Positions 1-8,698 are shown, numbered from the stretch's first letter. The stretch: DNA of 64,000 nucleotides from Methylobacterium sp. SyP6R (GCF_019216885.1 NZ_JAAQRC020000001.1:6371522-6435521), one strand, 5' to 3'. Numbers and translations are program-made. Notes: generated by a model from the sequence alone, not told the origin.

Positions 1-86
1 CGGCCGGCGGCATGGACGACCAGTTCGACCGCGCCGCCAACGACGTCGCGCGGCGCTTCAAGGCCTGGCTCGCCGCCGGGGCCTGA
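1..86 (+). CDS. C-terminal fragment of an unidentified protein
   Basis: An open frame enters from the left edge and ends at a TGA at 84-86. About 27 residues are visible, ending in RRFKAWLAAGA. The codon pattern is typical of the neighbourhood and the frame stays open to the edge, so this is probably the true end of a gene lying outside the window. The piece is too short to assign a family. It converges on mutY, with about 17 bp between the two stop codons. Confidence 0.5.
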   Translation, partial: AGGMDDQFDRAANDVARRFKAWLAAGA

Positions 87-103
87 GCCTCCTCAGTTCC
101 TCC

Positions 104-1336
104 TCAACTCCCCTTGGGCCGCCCCCGTCCCTTGACCACCGGGGCGGCCGAGGCAGGCCGCCGCGACAGCACCTTGGGCAGCGGCGCGCGCCGCACCGGC
201 GGCTCGGGCTCGGGCAGCGTCGCGAGGTCGGGCTCCGGCGGGGGCTTGGGCGCGGGCGGCGGGGCCGCCAGCTTCTGCTCCAGGGCGTGGGCCAGCACCT
301 TCTTCATCGCGCCCGGCAGCGGCTCGGATTCGAGGCCGGCGCGGGGGGTGAAGCGCATCCCCTCGGGGGCCGGGGTACCGGCGGCGACCCGGGCGAGGAA
401 GACCGTCAGTTCGAGCGGGAAATGCGTGAAGACGTGGCGCACGATGCCGGGCAGCCGCTTCCAGCGCGCATCGAGGGGCGCGTCGAGAAGCGCCTGAGCC
501 GGGTCGTAATCGGCCCGCCACTCGCTCGTCGGCGGCTCGGCCATCGAGCCGAGCAGGCCTTCCGGCGGCCGGGTGCGCAGCAGCACCGCGTCGTCGCCGG
601 CCCGCAACACCACGAAAGCGGCGCCGCGGCGCAAGGCGCCCGCCACCTTCTTCACCTTGCGCGGAAACGTCTCCTGCAAGCCCTCGGCCCGGGCGCGGCA
701 GGGCTGCATCCAGGGGCAGAGCGCGCAGGCCGGCCGCTTCGGCGTGCAGAGCGTGGCGCCGAGATCCATCACCGCTTGCGCGAAGTCGCCGGGGCGCCGT
801 TGCGGCACCAGGCCTTCCGCGAGGCGGCGGATCTCGGGGCGCGCGGCGGGGATCGGGGTCTCGATGGCGTAGAGCCGCGACACCACCCGCTCGACATTGC
901 CGTCCACCGCCGCCGCCGGCCGGTCGAAGGCGATCGCCGCGATGGCGCCCGCCGTGTAGGCGCCGATGCCGGGAAGCGTGCGCAAACCCTCGACCGTGTC
1001 GGGAAAGCTCCCGGCCTGCGCCACCGCCTTCGCGCAGGCATGCAGGTTGCGGGCGCGGGAATAGTAGCCGAGGCCCGCCCAGGCGCCCATCACCGCCTCC
1101 TCGGGCGCCGCCGCCAGGGCCTCGACGGTGGGAAAGCGCTCCAGGAATCGGGCGAAATACGGTTTGACCGCAGCGACGGTGGTCTGCTGCAGCATGATCT
1201 CGGACAGCCAGACCCGGTACGGATCGGGCGCGACGCCGGGCAGCGCGCGCCAGGGCAGCGCACGGCGATGGCGGTCGTACCAGACCAGGAGGTCGGCGGC
1301 TTCCGGCCTTGAGTGCGACGCGGCGGGCGCTACCAT
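104..1336 (-). CDS. mutY: A/G-specific adenine DNA glycosylase MutY
   Basis: Removes adenine mispaired with 8-oxoguanine or guanine in base excision repair. The 410-residue protein has the expected order of parts. The catalytic Glu lies in SEIMLQQT (about E46). A helix-hairpin-helix LPGIGAYTAG spans about 121-130 and is followed by the catalytic Asp in VDGNV (about D145). Four cysteines at about 197, 204, 207 and 213 give the C-x6-C-x2-C-x5-C 4Fe-4S loop. A Nudix-like recognition domain fills about 230-355. The last 55 residues are a Pro/Ala/Lys/Arg-rich, probably disordered tail that is longer than in most MutY proteins. The ATG at 1336 gives a normal N-terminus. It is the only minus-strand gene before 10.9 kb and is divergent from the DUF4160 gene. 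Confidence 0.97.
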   Translation of the reverse strand: MVAPAASHSRPEAADLLVWYDRHRRALPWRALPGVAPDPYRVWLSEIMLQQTTVAAVKPYFARFLERFPTVEALAAAPEEAVMGAWAGLGYYSRARNLHACAKAVAQAGSFPDTVEGLRTLPGIGAYTAGAIAAIAFDRPAAAVDGNVERVVSRLYAIETPIPAARPEIRRLAEGLVPQRRPGDFAQAVMDLGATLCTPKRPACALCPWMQPCRARAEGLQETFPRKVKKVAGALRRGAAFVVLRAGDDAVLLRTRPPEGLLGSMAEPPTSEWRADYDPAQALLDAPLDARWKRLPGIVRHVFTHFPLELTVFLARVAAGTPAPEGMRFTPRAGLESEPLPGAMKKVLAHALEQKLAAPPPAPKPPPEPDLATLPEPEPPVRRAPLPKVLSRRPASAAPVVKGRGRPKGS

Positions 1337-1422
1337 GCGGCCCGCCTTAGCGGGTTTTCGGGCATTGCGGGAGCGGGATTTCGGCGCGGTACCGACGCGC
1401 CGGCGTTCTCGCCCACCGCGAA

Positions 1423-1680
1423 ATGGGGTATGCTCGCTTGCCTACCGTCCTGCGTCTCGGGTCGCTGCGCGTGGTGATCTATCCGGCGGACCATCGCCCC
1501 GCCCATGTCCACATGATCGGGGACGGCAACGAAGCAGTGTTCATCCTCGGCTGTCCCGACGGACCCATCGTGTTGCGAGAGAACAGAGGGTTCGCCTTTG
1601 CAACCGTCAGGGCGATCGCGCGGGACCTCGCCGGACACCGGGCACACCTCTGCGAAAGTTGGAGGCACATCCATGGATGA
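1423..1680 (+). CDS. DUF4160 family protein (possible toxin-antitoxin-like partner)
   Basis: This 85-residue protein has the DUF4160 hallmarks: a PTVLRLGSLRVVIY strand near the N-terminus, then DHRPAHVHM, which is the conserved His-rich centre. Its stop codon overlaps the start of the following DUF2442 gene by 8 bp, so the two are almost certainly translated together. DUF4160 and DUF2442 genes are commonly adjacent in bacteria and have been suspected to form toxin-antitoxin-like pairs, but their biochemistry is not established. The start could be the ATG at 1423 or a later codon just before the LPTVLRLG strand. The pair sits between mutY and a DUF721 gene and looks like an accessory insertion in a core region. 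Confidence 0.8.
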   Translation: MGYARLPTVLRLGSLRVVIYPADHRPAHVHMIGDGNEAVFILGCPDGPIVLRENRGFAFATVRAIARDLAGHRAHLCESWRHIHG

Positions 1681-2005
1681 AGAGGACTATGCGCTGGCGA
1701 CGGCGCGAGGACAGGCGCGAGCCAATGAACCGCGCGCCGTGGGAGCCCGGTACCTGTCCGTCCCCGACACTCTCGTCGTCACCCTCTCGACCGGCATGGA
1801 ACTGCACGTGCCTGTCGCCAGAATCGAGGGACTTGCACAGGCGGCAGCGGAGGACCTGCACGAGATCGAGGTGAGTCCGGCGGGAACGGGTCTCCACTTC
1901 CCGCGGCTCGACGCCGACGTCTACGTGCCGGGTCTTCTGGCGGGCATCACCGGATCCGCGCGCTGGATGGCGCGACTGCCGGCAGCGCAGGCGCCCGCCG
2001 CCTAG
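1673..2005 (+). CDS. DUF2442 family protein
   Basis: A 110-residue protein. The start chosen is the ATG at 1673, preceded by a GGAGG-like ribosome site ending about 8 bp upstream. The longer open frame from 1598 would overlap the DUF4160 gene deeply and is not needed. The central segment, with PDTLVVTLSTGMELHVPV followed by RIEGL, matches DUF2442, a small domain with a strand-rich N-terminal half. The next block, EVSPAGTGLHFPRLDADVYV, is the second typical DUF2442 motif. It overlaps the preceding DUF4160 gene, supporting a two-gene module. The function is unknown; an antitoxin or partner role is inferred from gene pairing only. Confidence 0.8.
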   Translation: MDEEDYALATARGQARANEPRAVGARYLSVPDTLVVTLSTGMELHVPVARIEGLAQAAAEDLHEIEVSPAGTGLHFPRLDADVYVPGLLAGITGSARWMARLPAAQAPAA

Positions 2006-2105
2006 CTACCGGGGATTCGAGGGTTAAGCATTCCCTTACACGAAGGCTCTAAGAGTCGGGACTTCACGCCGGATACGGCGACCTTGCAGGACGGACGGAC
2101 GGGCG

Positions 2106-2594
2106 ATGGCGCGGCCCAAACCCTTGAGCGAGCTGATCGAGCGGTCCCTCGGCCCCGTCTTCGCGGCGCAGGGCTTCGCCTCGACCGACATCCTGGCCTC
2201 CTGGGCCGAGATCGTCGGCGAGCGCCTGGCCCGGGCCTGCCAGCCGGAAAAGCTCGAATGGCCGCGCCGGCGCGGGGCTCCGCGCGACCAGAGGCCGGAG
2301 CCCGGCACCCTGACGGTGCGGGTCGAGGGCGCCTTCGCCCTCGAGCTCCAGCATCTCGGGCCGCTGGTGATCGAGCGCATCAACCGCCATTACGGCTGGG
2401 CCTGCGTCGGCAAGATCCGCCTGCGCCAGGACCGGGTCGCCCAGGCCCGCCGCCGCGCGCCCGCGCCCCCGCCCCTCGACCCGGTGCGCCGCGGCGAGGT
2501 GGCGCTGGCCGTCTCCGCCGTGAGCGAGGCGGCGCTCCGCGACGCCCTCGACCGCCTCGGCCTCGCGGTTCTGGGCGCGCAGCGCTCGCGCTGA
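2106..2594 (+). CDS. DUF721 (DciA-like) protein
   Basis: A 162-residue protein with an N-terminal DUF721 region (about 5-110): helix LSELIERSLGPVF, the motif WAEIVGERLAR, then strands including GTLTVRVEGAFALELQHL. DUF721 contains DciA, the ancestral loader of the replicative helicase DnaB in bacteria without DnaC or DnaI, so a replication role is likely by family. The C-terminal 50 residues are Ala/Arg/Pro-rich. It is followed by a DsbA-like gene and smc, a gene order that recurs in Rhizobiales. A replicative function for this copy is inferred, not shown. Confidence 0.85.
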   Translation: MARPKPLSELIERSLGPVFAAQGFASTDILASWAEIVGERLARACQPEKLEWPRRRGAPRDQRPEPGTLTVRVEGAFALELQHLGPLVIERINRHYGWACVGKIRLRQDRVAQARRRAPAPPPLDPVRRGEVALAVSAVSEAALRDALDRLGLAVLGAQRSR

Positions 2595-2625
2595 GCCGCA
2601 TCGTCGTCGGGCCCGCAGGGCCCGA

Positions 2626-2775
2626 GGCAAGCCCGGCCGGGCGTCGGCGCCCGTGCGCCGGACGCCGTCGCGGCACGCGGCGGCACCTCCAAAATCCGCG
2701 GGCATGCAGCCCGCGGCAAGCCCAACCGGGCGCCGGCACGCATGTGCCGGACGCCGACGCGGCACGCGGCGGCAC
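2626..2775. repeat. Two 61-bp imperfect direct repeats
   Basis: Positions 2626-2686 and 2715-2775 are near-identical 61-bp units, both starting GGCAAGCCC and ending CGGCACGCGGCGGCAC, with only a handful of substitutions. Each unit also contains short inverted segments around a GTGCGCCGGAC or ATGTGCCGGAC core. They lie in the gap between the DUF721 gene and the DsbA-like gene, where no coding potential is seen. Confidence 0.8.
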
Positions 2776-2874
2776 AAAGAGAGTTGATGCGCCGGCTGCT
2801 TGCCACGAGGCGGCCGGGATTCTACCGCAGTCCGATCGCGGACCCTCCCGCACCCGCTCACGAGGACGCCTGCC

Positions 2875-3519
2875 ATGCTCACCCGTCGCGAGGCCCTGAC
2901 ACTCACCGGCTCGGCCCTCGGCGCGGCCCTGCTCGCGCCGGCCCTGCCGTTCCGCGCCCTCGCCCAGGGGCCGGTGGTGGACGGATTGATGCAGCCCGGC
3001 CCCCTCGGCGACGTCTGGCTCGGGCCCGACAACGCCCGCTGCACCATCATCGAGTACGCCTCGATGACCTGCTCGCACTGCGCCGCCTTCCACAAGACGA
3101 CCTGGCCGGCGCTCAAGGAGCGCTGGATCGACACCGGCAAGGTCCGCTTCACCTTACGCGAATTCCCCCTCGACCCGCTCGCCACCGCGGCCTTCATGCT
3201 GGCCCGGGCCGACGACGCGGCGCGCTACTACCCGATCACCGACATGCTGTTCGACCAGCAGGCGAACTGGGCCTTCGTCCCGAAGCCCCTCGACGCCCTG
3301 GAGCAGATGATGCGCCAGGCCGGCTTCTCGAAGGAGAAGTTCGAGGCGACCCTCAAGGACCAGAAGCTCTACGACGCGGTCAACGCCGTGAAGGAGAAGG
3401 CGATGACCACCTTCAAGGTCAACGCCACCCCGACCTTCTTCATCAATGGCCAGAAGTACCAGGGCGAGATGACGATCGAGGGCATGGAGAAGGTGATCAA
3501 GCCGATCGTGGGGGCGTGA
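2875..3519 (+). CDS. DsbA-family thiol:disulfide oxidoreductase, exported
   Basis: Probably catalyses disulfide formation or isomerisation in the periplasm. The ATG at 2875 gives a 214-residue protein with an N-terminal export signal: TRREALTLTG followed by an Ala/Leu-rich stretch ending in FRALAQ. The paired arginines suggest Tat export. A DsbA-type thioredoxin fold follows, with the redox motif C66-S-H-C69 in MTCSHCAAF and the cis-proline region NATPTFFING near 180-190. This matches the periplasmic DsbA-like proteins found next to smc in alphaproteobacteria. The longer open frame from 2800 is rejected because it would put extra sequence before the signal peptide. Confidence 0.9.
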   Translation: MLTRREALTLTGSALGAALLAPALPFRALAQGPVVDGLMQPGPLGDVWLGPDNARCTIIEYASMTCSHCAAFHKTTWPALKERWIDTGKVRFTLREFPLDPLATAAFMLARADDAARYYPITDMLFDQQANWAFVPKPLDALEQMMRQAGFSKEKFEATLKDQKLYDAVNAVKEKAMTTFKVNATPTFFINGQKYQGEMTIEGMEKVIKPIVGA

Positions 3520-3577
3520 GGCAGTCGCGCTCCTGCGTGCACTGCTTGAAAATGCGGCGGCTTCGAAGGCAAGGCGC

Positions 3578-3704
3578 CTCCCCTCCCCCCTGTGGGGAGG
3601 GGTGAGGGGGATCGAAGATCCCGCGTGGGGGTGGTGCAGAAGGCACCGTTGAGCTTTATCCGGCACCACCCCCACCCCTAGCCCCTCCCCACACGGGGGA
3701 GGGG
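3578..3704. repeat. Palindromic intergenic repeat, family A (minus orientation)
   Basis: A GC-rich inverted repeat. The inner 13-nt arms GTGGGGGTGGTGC (3625-3637) and GCACCACCCCCAC (3663-3675) are perfect complements. They are flanked by two self-complementary C/G blocks at about 3580-3602 and 3682-3704. The same inner arms, with a closely related loop in the opposite orientation, occur at 62626-62676, so this is a dispersed repeat and not just a terminator. It fills the gap between the DsbA-like gene and smc. Confidence 0.85.
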
Positions 3705-3739
3705 AAACCGAGCACCGACCCCGCGCACCGCGCCGCCCC

Positions 3740-6700
3740 ATGAAATTCACGCGCCTGCGCATCGTCGGCTTCAAGACCTTCGTCGAGCCGAGCGAATTCC
3801 TGATCGAGCCCGGGCTGACCGGGGTGATCGGCCCGAACGGCTGCGGCAAGTCGAACCTCGTCGAGGCCCTGCGCTGGGTGATGGGGGAGAGCTCGCACAA
3901 GAGCATGCGGGCCTCGGGCATGGACGACGTGATCTTTTCCGGCTCGGGCGGACGCGCCGGGCGCAGCCATGCCGAGGTGACGCTCACCCTCGACAACGGC
4001 GCGCGCACCGCGCCCGCCGCCTTCAACGCCGCCGACCTGCTGGAGGTCTCGCGCCGCATCGACCGGGGCGCCGGCTCGACGTATCGGGTCAACGGCCGCG
4101 AGGTCCGGGCCCGCGACGTGCAGCTGATGTTCGCCGATGCGGCGACCGGCGCCCGCTCCCCCGCCATGGTGCGGCAGGGCCAGGTGGCGGAGCTGATCGC
4201 GGCCAAGCCCCAGGCGCGCCGCCGCATCCTGGAGGATGCCGCCGGCATCGGCGGCCTGCATGCCCGCCGGCACGAGGCCGAATTGCGCCTGCGGGCGGCC
4301 GAGGACAACCTGTCGCGCGTCGAGGACGTGCTGACGGCGATCACGGCGGGCGTCGATTCCCTGCGCCGCCAGGCGAGATCGGCCCAGCGCTACCGGGCCA
4401 TCGCCGCCGAGATCCGCCGGCACGAGGCGCTGCTGCTGCTGATCGGGCACACCAACGCCCGCCGCGAGGTTCTGGCGGCACAGGCGGCGCTCGCCCAGGC
4501 CCTCGACCGGCTGGCGGTGACGCAAGCCGAGCAGGTCGCGTCCGCGACCGCCCAAGGCCTCGCCGCCGCCGCCCTGCCGCGCCTGCGCGAGGCGGAAGCC
4601 GCCGCCTCGGCCGAGCTGCAGCGCCTGACCCTGGCGGCGGCGCAACTGGAGGCGCAGGAGCGCCGCAGCGCCGAGCGCCTGCGCGACCTCGGCCGGCGGA
4701 TCGCCGACCTGCGCCGCGACCTCGCCCGCGAGGCCGCCTCCCGGGACGATGCCCGCACCACCCTGGAGCGCCTCGACGGCGAGGCGGCGGCACTGACGGA
4801 GGCCGATGACGGAGCGGCGGCGCGGGCCGACGCCGATCTGCGGGCCGCCGATGCCGAGGCCCGGCTCGCCCTCGCCGAGGCGGCCTTGTCCGCCGCGCAA
4901 GGCGCCCAGGCCGAGCACGCGGCACGGCGCAGCGCCCTGATCCGCAGCGTCGCCGACGAGCGCACCCGGGCCGCGCGCCTCGCCGCCGAGCAGGCCCGCC
5001 TCGCCCGCGAGGCCTCCGCCGCCGGCGAGGCCGAGACCGGACGGCTCGCCGCCCTGCGCGAGACTACCCACGAGGCGAAGGAGGCCGCCGAGAGCGCCGA
5101 GGAGGCCGCGGCGGCGGCCCGCGACGCCGTGGCGGACGCGCGCGAAGCCGAGGCGCGGGGCCGGCCGGTCCTGGCGGCGGCGGAGCGCGAGGCGGCACGG
5201 CTCGACACCGAGGCCCGCACCCTCGCCCGCCTGGTGGCGCCGGCCACCGGGTCGCGCTTTCCCCCGATCCTCGACGTTCTCGCGGTGGAGCCGGGTTACG
5301 AGGCAGCCCTGGCGGCGGCCCTCGGCGACGACCTCGACGCCGCGACCGACCCGGACGCCCCGACCCGCTGGGCGCTCACCCGCGACCCCGGCACCGATCC
5401 GGCCCTGCCGGCCGGCGCCCGGCCGCTCGCCGACCTCGTCACCGGCCCGCCGGTCCTCGCCCGGCGCCTGCGGCAGGTCGGAGTGGTGGAGCGGGAGGAC
5501 GCCGCCTCCTTGCGCGCGCGCCTGCATCCGGGCCAGCGCCTCGTCACGACACGCGGCGACCTCCATCGCTGGGACGGGTTCACCGCCGCGGCGGAGGCGC
5601 CACGACCGGCGGCGCGGCGGCTGTCGGAGCGCAACCGGCTCGACACGCTGCACGAGGCCGCGGCCCTCGCCCGGGAGCAGGCGGAGGTCGCGCGGGAGGC
5701 CCACGACGCCCTCCAGACCCGGGCCCAGGAAGCCGCCGCCGTGGAGCTGCGCGCCCTCGACGGCGCCCGCCTCGCCCGGCGCAATCTCGACAATGCCCGC
5801 GAGACCCTGACCCATGCCGAGCGCCGGGAGGCCGAGGCCGCCGCCCGCCGGACGGCGCTCGCCGAGGCGCAAGGCCGCATCGCCGCCGATGCCGAGGAGG
5901 CCGCGGCCCGGGCCGAGGCGGCGGAGGAGGCGCTCGCCGCCCTCGACGCGCCCGGGGACCTGAGCGCCCGCCTCGATGCCGCCCGCGAGCAGGCCGAGGC
6001 CGGGAGGCTCGCCGCCGCCGAGGCCCGGGCCGCGTGCCTGTCGCTCGCCCGCGCCGCCGAGGAGGCCGCCGCCCGCCGGGCCGCGCTCGCCGCCGACCGG
6101 GCGCGCTGGCAGGACCGGGCCGAGCGGGCGGACGCGATCCTCGACGAACTCGCGGATCGGCTGGCGGCGGCGGAAGAGGAGCAGGCGGAGCTCGCCGAGG
6201 CGCCCGAGACCTTCGCCGAGGAGCGCCGCCGCCTCGATGCCGCGACGGAGCGGGCGGGCGCCGCCCGGGCGCAGGCCGGCGAGCGCCTGGCGGCGGGAGA
6301 GACGGCGCTGGCCGAGGCCGAGGCGCGGGCGCGCGCCGCCCTCGACGCCTTCGCGGCCGCCCGGGAGACCCGGGGCGCGGCACTCGCCGCCCACGAGGCC
6401 TTGGAACGGCGCCTCGCCGAGGTCGTCCGCGCCATCGCCGACAGCTTGGAGACCACGCCGGAGGGCCTCCATGCCCTTGCCGCCGCGACGCCGGGCGATC
6501 CCCTGCCCGAGATGGGCGCGGTCGAGGCGAAGGCCGCGTCGCTCAAGGCCGACCGCGACCGGCTCGGCGCCGTGAACCTGCGCGCCGAGGAGGAACTGCG
6601 CGAGACGGAAGGCCGGCGCGACGAGCTGGGGCGTGAGCGCGACGAGCTGATCGAGGCGATCCGGCGCCTGCGCGGCGCGATCCAGAGCCTCAACCGCGAG

Positions 6701-7189
6701 GGACGCGAGCGGCTGCTCGCCGCCTTCACGGCGGTGAACGGGCATTTCGAGCGGCTGTTCACGACGCTGTTCGGCGGCGGCACCGCCGAGCTGACGCTGG
6801 TCGATTCCGACGATCCGCTGGAAGCCGGCCTCGACATCCTGGCTCGCCCACCGGGCAAGAAGCCCCAGACCATGACGCTGCTGTCGGGCGGCGAGCAGGC
6901 CCTGACGGCGACCGCGCTCATCTTCGCGGTGTTCCTCACCAACCCGTCGCCGGTCTGCGTCCTCGACGAGGTCGACGCCCCCCTCGACGACGCCAACGTG
7001 GAGCGCTACTGCGATCTTCTGACGGCGATGGCACGCGACACCGACACCCGCTTCATCGTCATCACCCACAACCCGATCACCATGGCGCGGATGGACCGTT
7101 TGTTCGGCGTGACCATGGCCGAGCGGGGGGTGTCGCAGCTCGTCTCGGTCGACCTCGCGACCGCCGAGCAACTGGTCGAAGCGGTTTGA
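3740..7189 (+). CDS. smc: Chromosome segregation/condensin protein SMC
   Basis: ATPase of the bacterial condensin complex (SMC-ScpA-ScpB), which organises and segregates the chromosome. The 1149-residue protein has every expected part: Walker A GPNGCGKS (31-38), a long Ala/Glu/Arg-rich coiled coil, a hinge at about 505-630, the returning coiled coil, the ABC signature LSGGEQ (1048-1053) and Walker B with VCVLDEVDAPLDD (1072-1084). The length is normal for alphaproteobacterial SMC. The hinge carries RWDGFT where many SMCs have a Gly-rich GGS/TGG motif. No scpA or scpB is nearby. The extreme GC content produces a 1171-codon open frame on the opposite strand, which is a shadow. Confidence 0.98.
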   Translation: MKFTRLRIVGFKTFVEPSEFLIEPGLTGVIGPNGCGKSNLVEALRWVMGESSHKSMRASGMDDVIFSGSGGRAGRSHAEVTLTLDNGARTAPAAFNAADLLEVSRRIDRGAGSTYRVNGREVRARDVQLMFADAATGARSPAMVRQGQVAELIAAKPQARRRILEDAAGIGGLHARRHEAELRLRAAEDNLSRVEDVLTAITAGVDSLRRQARSAQRYRAIAAEIRRHEALLLLIGHTNARREVLAAQAALAQALDRLAVTQAEQVASATAQGLAAAALPRLREAEAAASAELQRLTLAAAQLEAQERRSAERLRDLGRRIADLRRDLAREAASRDDARTTLERLDGEAAALTEADDGAAARADADLRAADAEARLALAEAALSAAQGAQAEHAARRSALIRSVADERTRAARLAAEQARLAREASAAGEAETGRLAALRETTHEAKEAAESAEEAAAAARDAVADAREAEARGRPVLAAAEREAARLDTEARTLARLVAPATGSRFPPILDVLAVEPGYEAALAAALGDDLDAATDPDAPTRWALTRDPGTDPALPAGARPLADLVTGPPVLARRLRQVGVVEREDAASLRARLHPGQRLVTTRGDLHRWDGFTAAAEAPRPAARRLSERNRLDTLHEAAALAREQAEVAREAHDALQTRAQEAAAVELRALDGARLARRNLDNARETLTHAERREAEAAARRTALAEAQGRIAADAEEAAARAEAAEEALAALDAPGDLSARLDAAREQAEAGRLAAAEARAACLSLARAAEEAAARRAALAADRARWQDRAERADAILDELADRLAAAEEEQAELAEAPETFAEERRRLDAATERAGAARAQAGERLAAGETALAEAEARARAALDAFAAARETRGAALAAHEALERRLAEVVRAIADSLETTPEGLHALAAATPGDPLPEMGAVEAKAASLKADRDRLGAVNLRAEEELRETEGRRDELGRERDELIEAIRRLRGAIQSLNREGRERLLAAFTAVNGHFERLFTTLFGGGTAELTLVDSDDPLEAGLDILARPPGKKPQTMTLLSGGEQALTATALIFAVFLTNPSPVCVLDEVDAPLDDANVERYCDLLTAMARDTDTRFIVITHNPITMARMDRLFGVTMAERGVSQLVSVDLATAEQLVEAV

Positions 7190-7255
7190 CGGCGGCCCCG
7201 CGCGAGGCGCGAAATCCGCCGAAAGTCCAATGACTTACCCTTGCTTCGGGGTGCC

Positions 7256-7284
7256 TTGACACCCAAGGTAGGCGAAACTATGGT
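7256..7284 (+). promoter_or_regulatory. Sigma-70-type promoter of the F0 ATP synthase operon
   Basis: A perfect -35 hexamer TTGACA (7256-7261) and a -10-like TATGGT (7279-7284) are separated by exactly 17 bp. The predicted start near 7291 leaves a leader of about 56 nt before atpI at 7347. This is the best promoter match seen in the window. Confidence 0.7.
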
Positions 7285-7346
7285 GCGCCCGCTCGACGGG
7301 GGTAGCCGGACCGGAACACCTCATCCTTCACGCGCGAGGTTTCGCC

Positions 7347-7724
7347 ATGAACGGCAACGACCCGCGGGGGAAGGACGGCACCGGTGAGGGCCCCTCCCCC
7401 GACGACGACCTCTCCGCGAGGCTCAAGCGTCTCGAGATGCAGATCGACCGGAAGCGCCCCGCGGCGGCTCCCGATCCTTCGTCGCGTCGAGACAGCGGCC
7501 AGCCTTCGTCCCTCGGCATCGCCATGCGGCTGTCCACGGAATTCGTGGCGGGCGTCCTGGCGGGCGGCCTTCTCGGCTGGGGCTGCGATCGACTGCTGGG
7601 CACCAAGCCCTGGGGTCTGATCGTCCTGCTCGTCCTGGGCTTCGGAGCCGGAATCTACAACGTGATGCGCGTTTCCGGATTTTTTCCGGCCGCGGACACG
7701 AAGAAAGGCCCGCCAGGGCCTTGA
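7347..7724 (+). CDS. atpI: ATP synthase protein I (AtpI)
   Basis: Small membrane protein that assists assembly of the c-ring of the F0 sector. The 125-residue protein has a charged, Pro-rich cytoplasmic N-terminus (about 1-55) and then two transmembrane helices: LSTEFVAGVLAGGLLGWG and WGLIVLLVLGFGAGIYNVM. The conserved DRLLGTKPW loop lies between them. This is the standard AtpI/AtpQ layout and position at the head of the alphaproteobacterial F0 operon. It is the first gene after the promoter at 7256-7284. Confidence 0.93.
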   Translation: MNGNDPRGKDGTGEGPSPDDDLSARLKRLEMQIDRKRPAAAPDPSSRRDSGQPSSLGIAMRLSTEFVAGVLAGGLLGWGCDRLLGTKPWGLIVLLVLGFGAGIYNVMRVSGFFPAADTKKGPPGP

Positions 7725-7815
7725 TCATCCGGTGGATGCCGTGCATCCGCCTGCACGGATTGGCAGCGCGGCGGGAGAGACCCGCGGCAGCGATACACGA
7801 GGGGGCGGGACCGGC

Positions 7816-8571
7816 ATGGCCGTCAAGATGGATCCGATCCACCAGTTCGAGCTGAAGCCGCTGGTTTCGTTCGGGCATATCGGCCACCAGCACATCGCCT
7901 TCACCCAGTCGGCGCTGTACATGTTCCTGGCCGTGGGGCTCATCGCGCTCCTGACGATCTGGGCGACGAAGAGCCGCGCGGTGGTGCCGGGCCGGGCGCA
8001 GTCCCTGGCCGAGGTATTCTACGAGTTCATCGGCCAGACCGTGCACCAGTCGGCCGGCCACGGCAGCGAGCGCTTCGTGCCGCTGGTCTTCTCCCTGTTC
8101 ATGTTCGTGCTGCTGCTGAACCTGTTCGGGATGATCCCCTACGCCTTCGCGGTGACCAGCCACATCATCGTCACCTTCATGCTGGCGCTGGTGGTGATCC
8201 TCACCGTGGTGATCTACGGCTTCATGGCCCACGGCACCCACTTCCTCGGCCTGTTCGTGCCCCCCGGCGTGCCCGGCTGGCTCAAGCCGCTGATCGTGGT
8301 GATCGAGGTCGTGTCGTTCATCTCGCGGCCGATCAGCCTCTCGGTCCGTCTCTTCGCCAACATGCTGGCGGGCCACATCGCGCTGAAGATCTTCGCGGGC
8401 TTCGTCCCGGCCCTGCTCGCCGCCGGCGTCTGGGGCATCCTCTCGCCCCTGCCCCTCGCCCTCTCGGTCGCCGTGACGGCGCTGGAGATGCTGGTCGCGG
8501 TGCTGCAGGCCTACGTCTTCGCGACGCTGACCTCGATCTACCTCAGCGACGCCCTGCATCCGGGCCACTAA
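7816..8571 (+). CDS. atpB: F0F1 ATP synthase subunit a
   Basis: Membrane subunit that forms the two proton half-channels against the c-ring. The ATG at 7816 has a strong purine-rich ribosome site (AGGGGGCGGG) and gives a 251-residue protein starting MAVKMDPIHQFEL, the usual alphaproteobacterial beginning. A frame opening at 7732 adds residues without support. Five to six transmembrane helices are visible. The essential arginine lies in SVRLFANMLAGH near residue 180, and the conserved C-terminal segment is ALEMLVAVLQAYVFATLTSIYL. Confidence 0.97.
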   Translation: MAVKMDPIHQFELKPLVSFGHIGHQHIAFTQSALYMFLAVGLIALLTIWATKSRAVVPGRAQSLAEVFYEFIGQTVHQSAGHGSERFVPLVFSLFMFVLLLNLFGMIPYAFAVTSHIIVTFMLALVVILTVVIYGFMAHGTHFLGLFVPPGVPGWLKPLIVVIEVVSFISRPISLSVRLFANMLAGHIALKIFAGFVPALLAAGVWGILSPLPLALSVAVTALEMLVAVLQAYVFATLTSIYLSDALHPGH

Positions 8572-8577
8572 GGGACC

Positions 8578-8597
8578 GGGGCCTCGTGCGAGGCCCC
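8578..8597. other. 8-bp hairpin between atpB and atpE
   Basis: GGGGCCTC and GAGGCCCC are perfect complements around a GTGC loop, immediately after the atpB stop. There is no U-run, so it is more likely an mRNA stability or processing element than a terminator. Differential expression of the multicopy c subunit is common in F0 operons. Confidence 0.5.
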
Positions 8598-8698
8598 TCC
8601 CCGCGCCCGCGATCGCACCCCCGAGCTTCCCACCCCGGTTCGCCGTGTCGCGGCCGGATACCACCCGCCAGACGACTAGACGACCTTAGGAGCATCAG

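Noticed and set aside
3656..7171. 1171-codon open frame antisense to smc
   Set aside because: It is a mirror of the GC-rich smc coding sequence; composition is Gly/Arg/Leu low-complexity with no domain, while the plus-strand SMC has all motifs.
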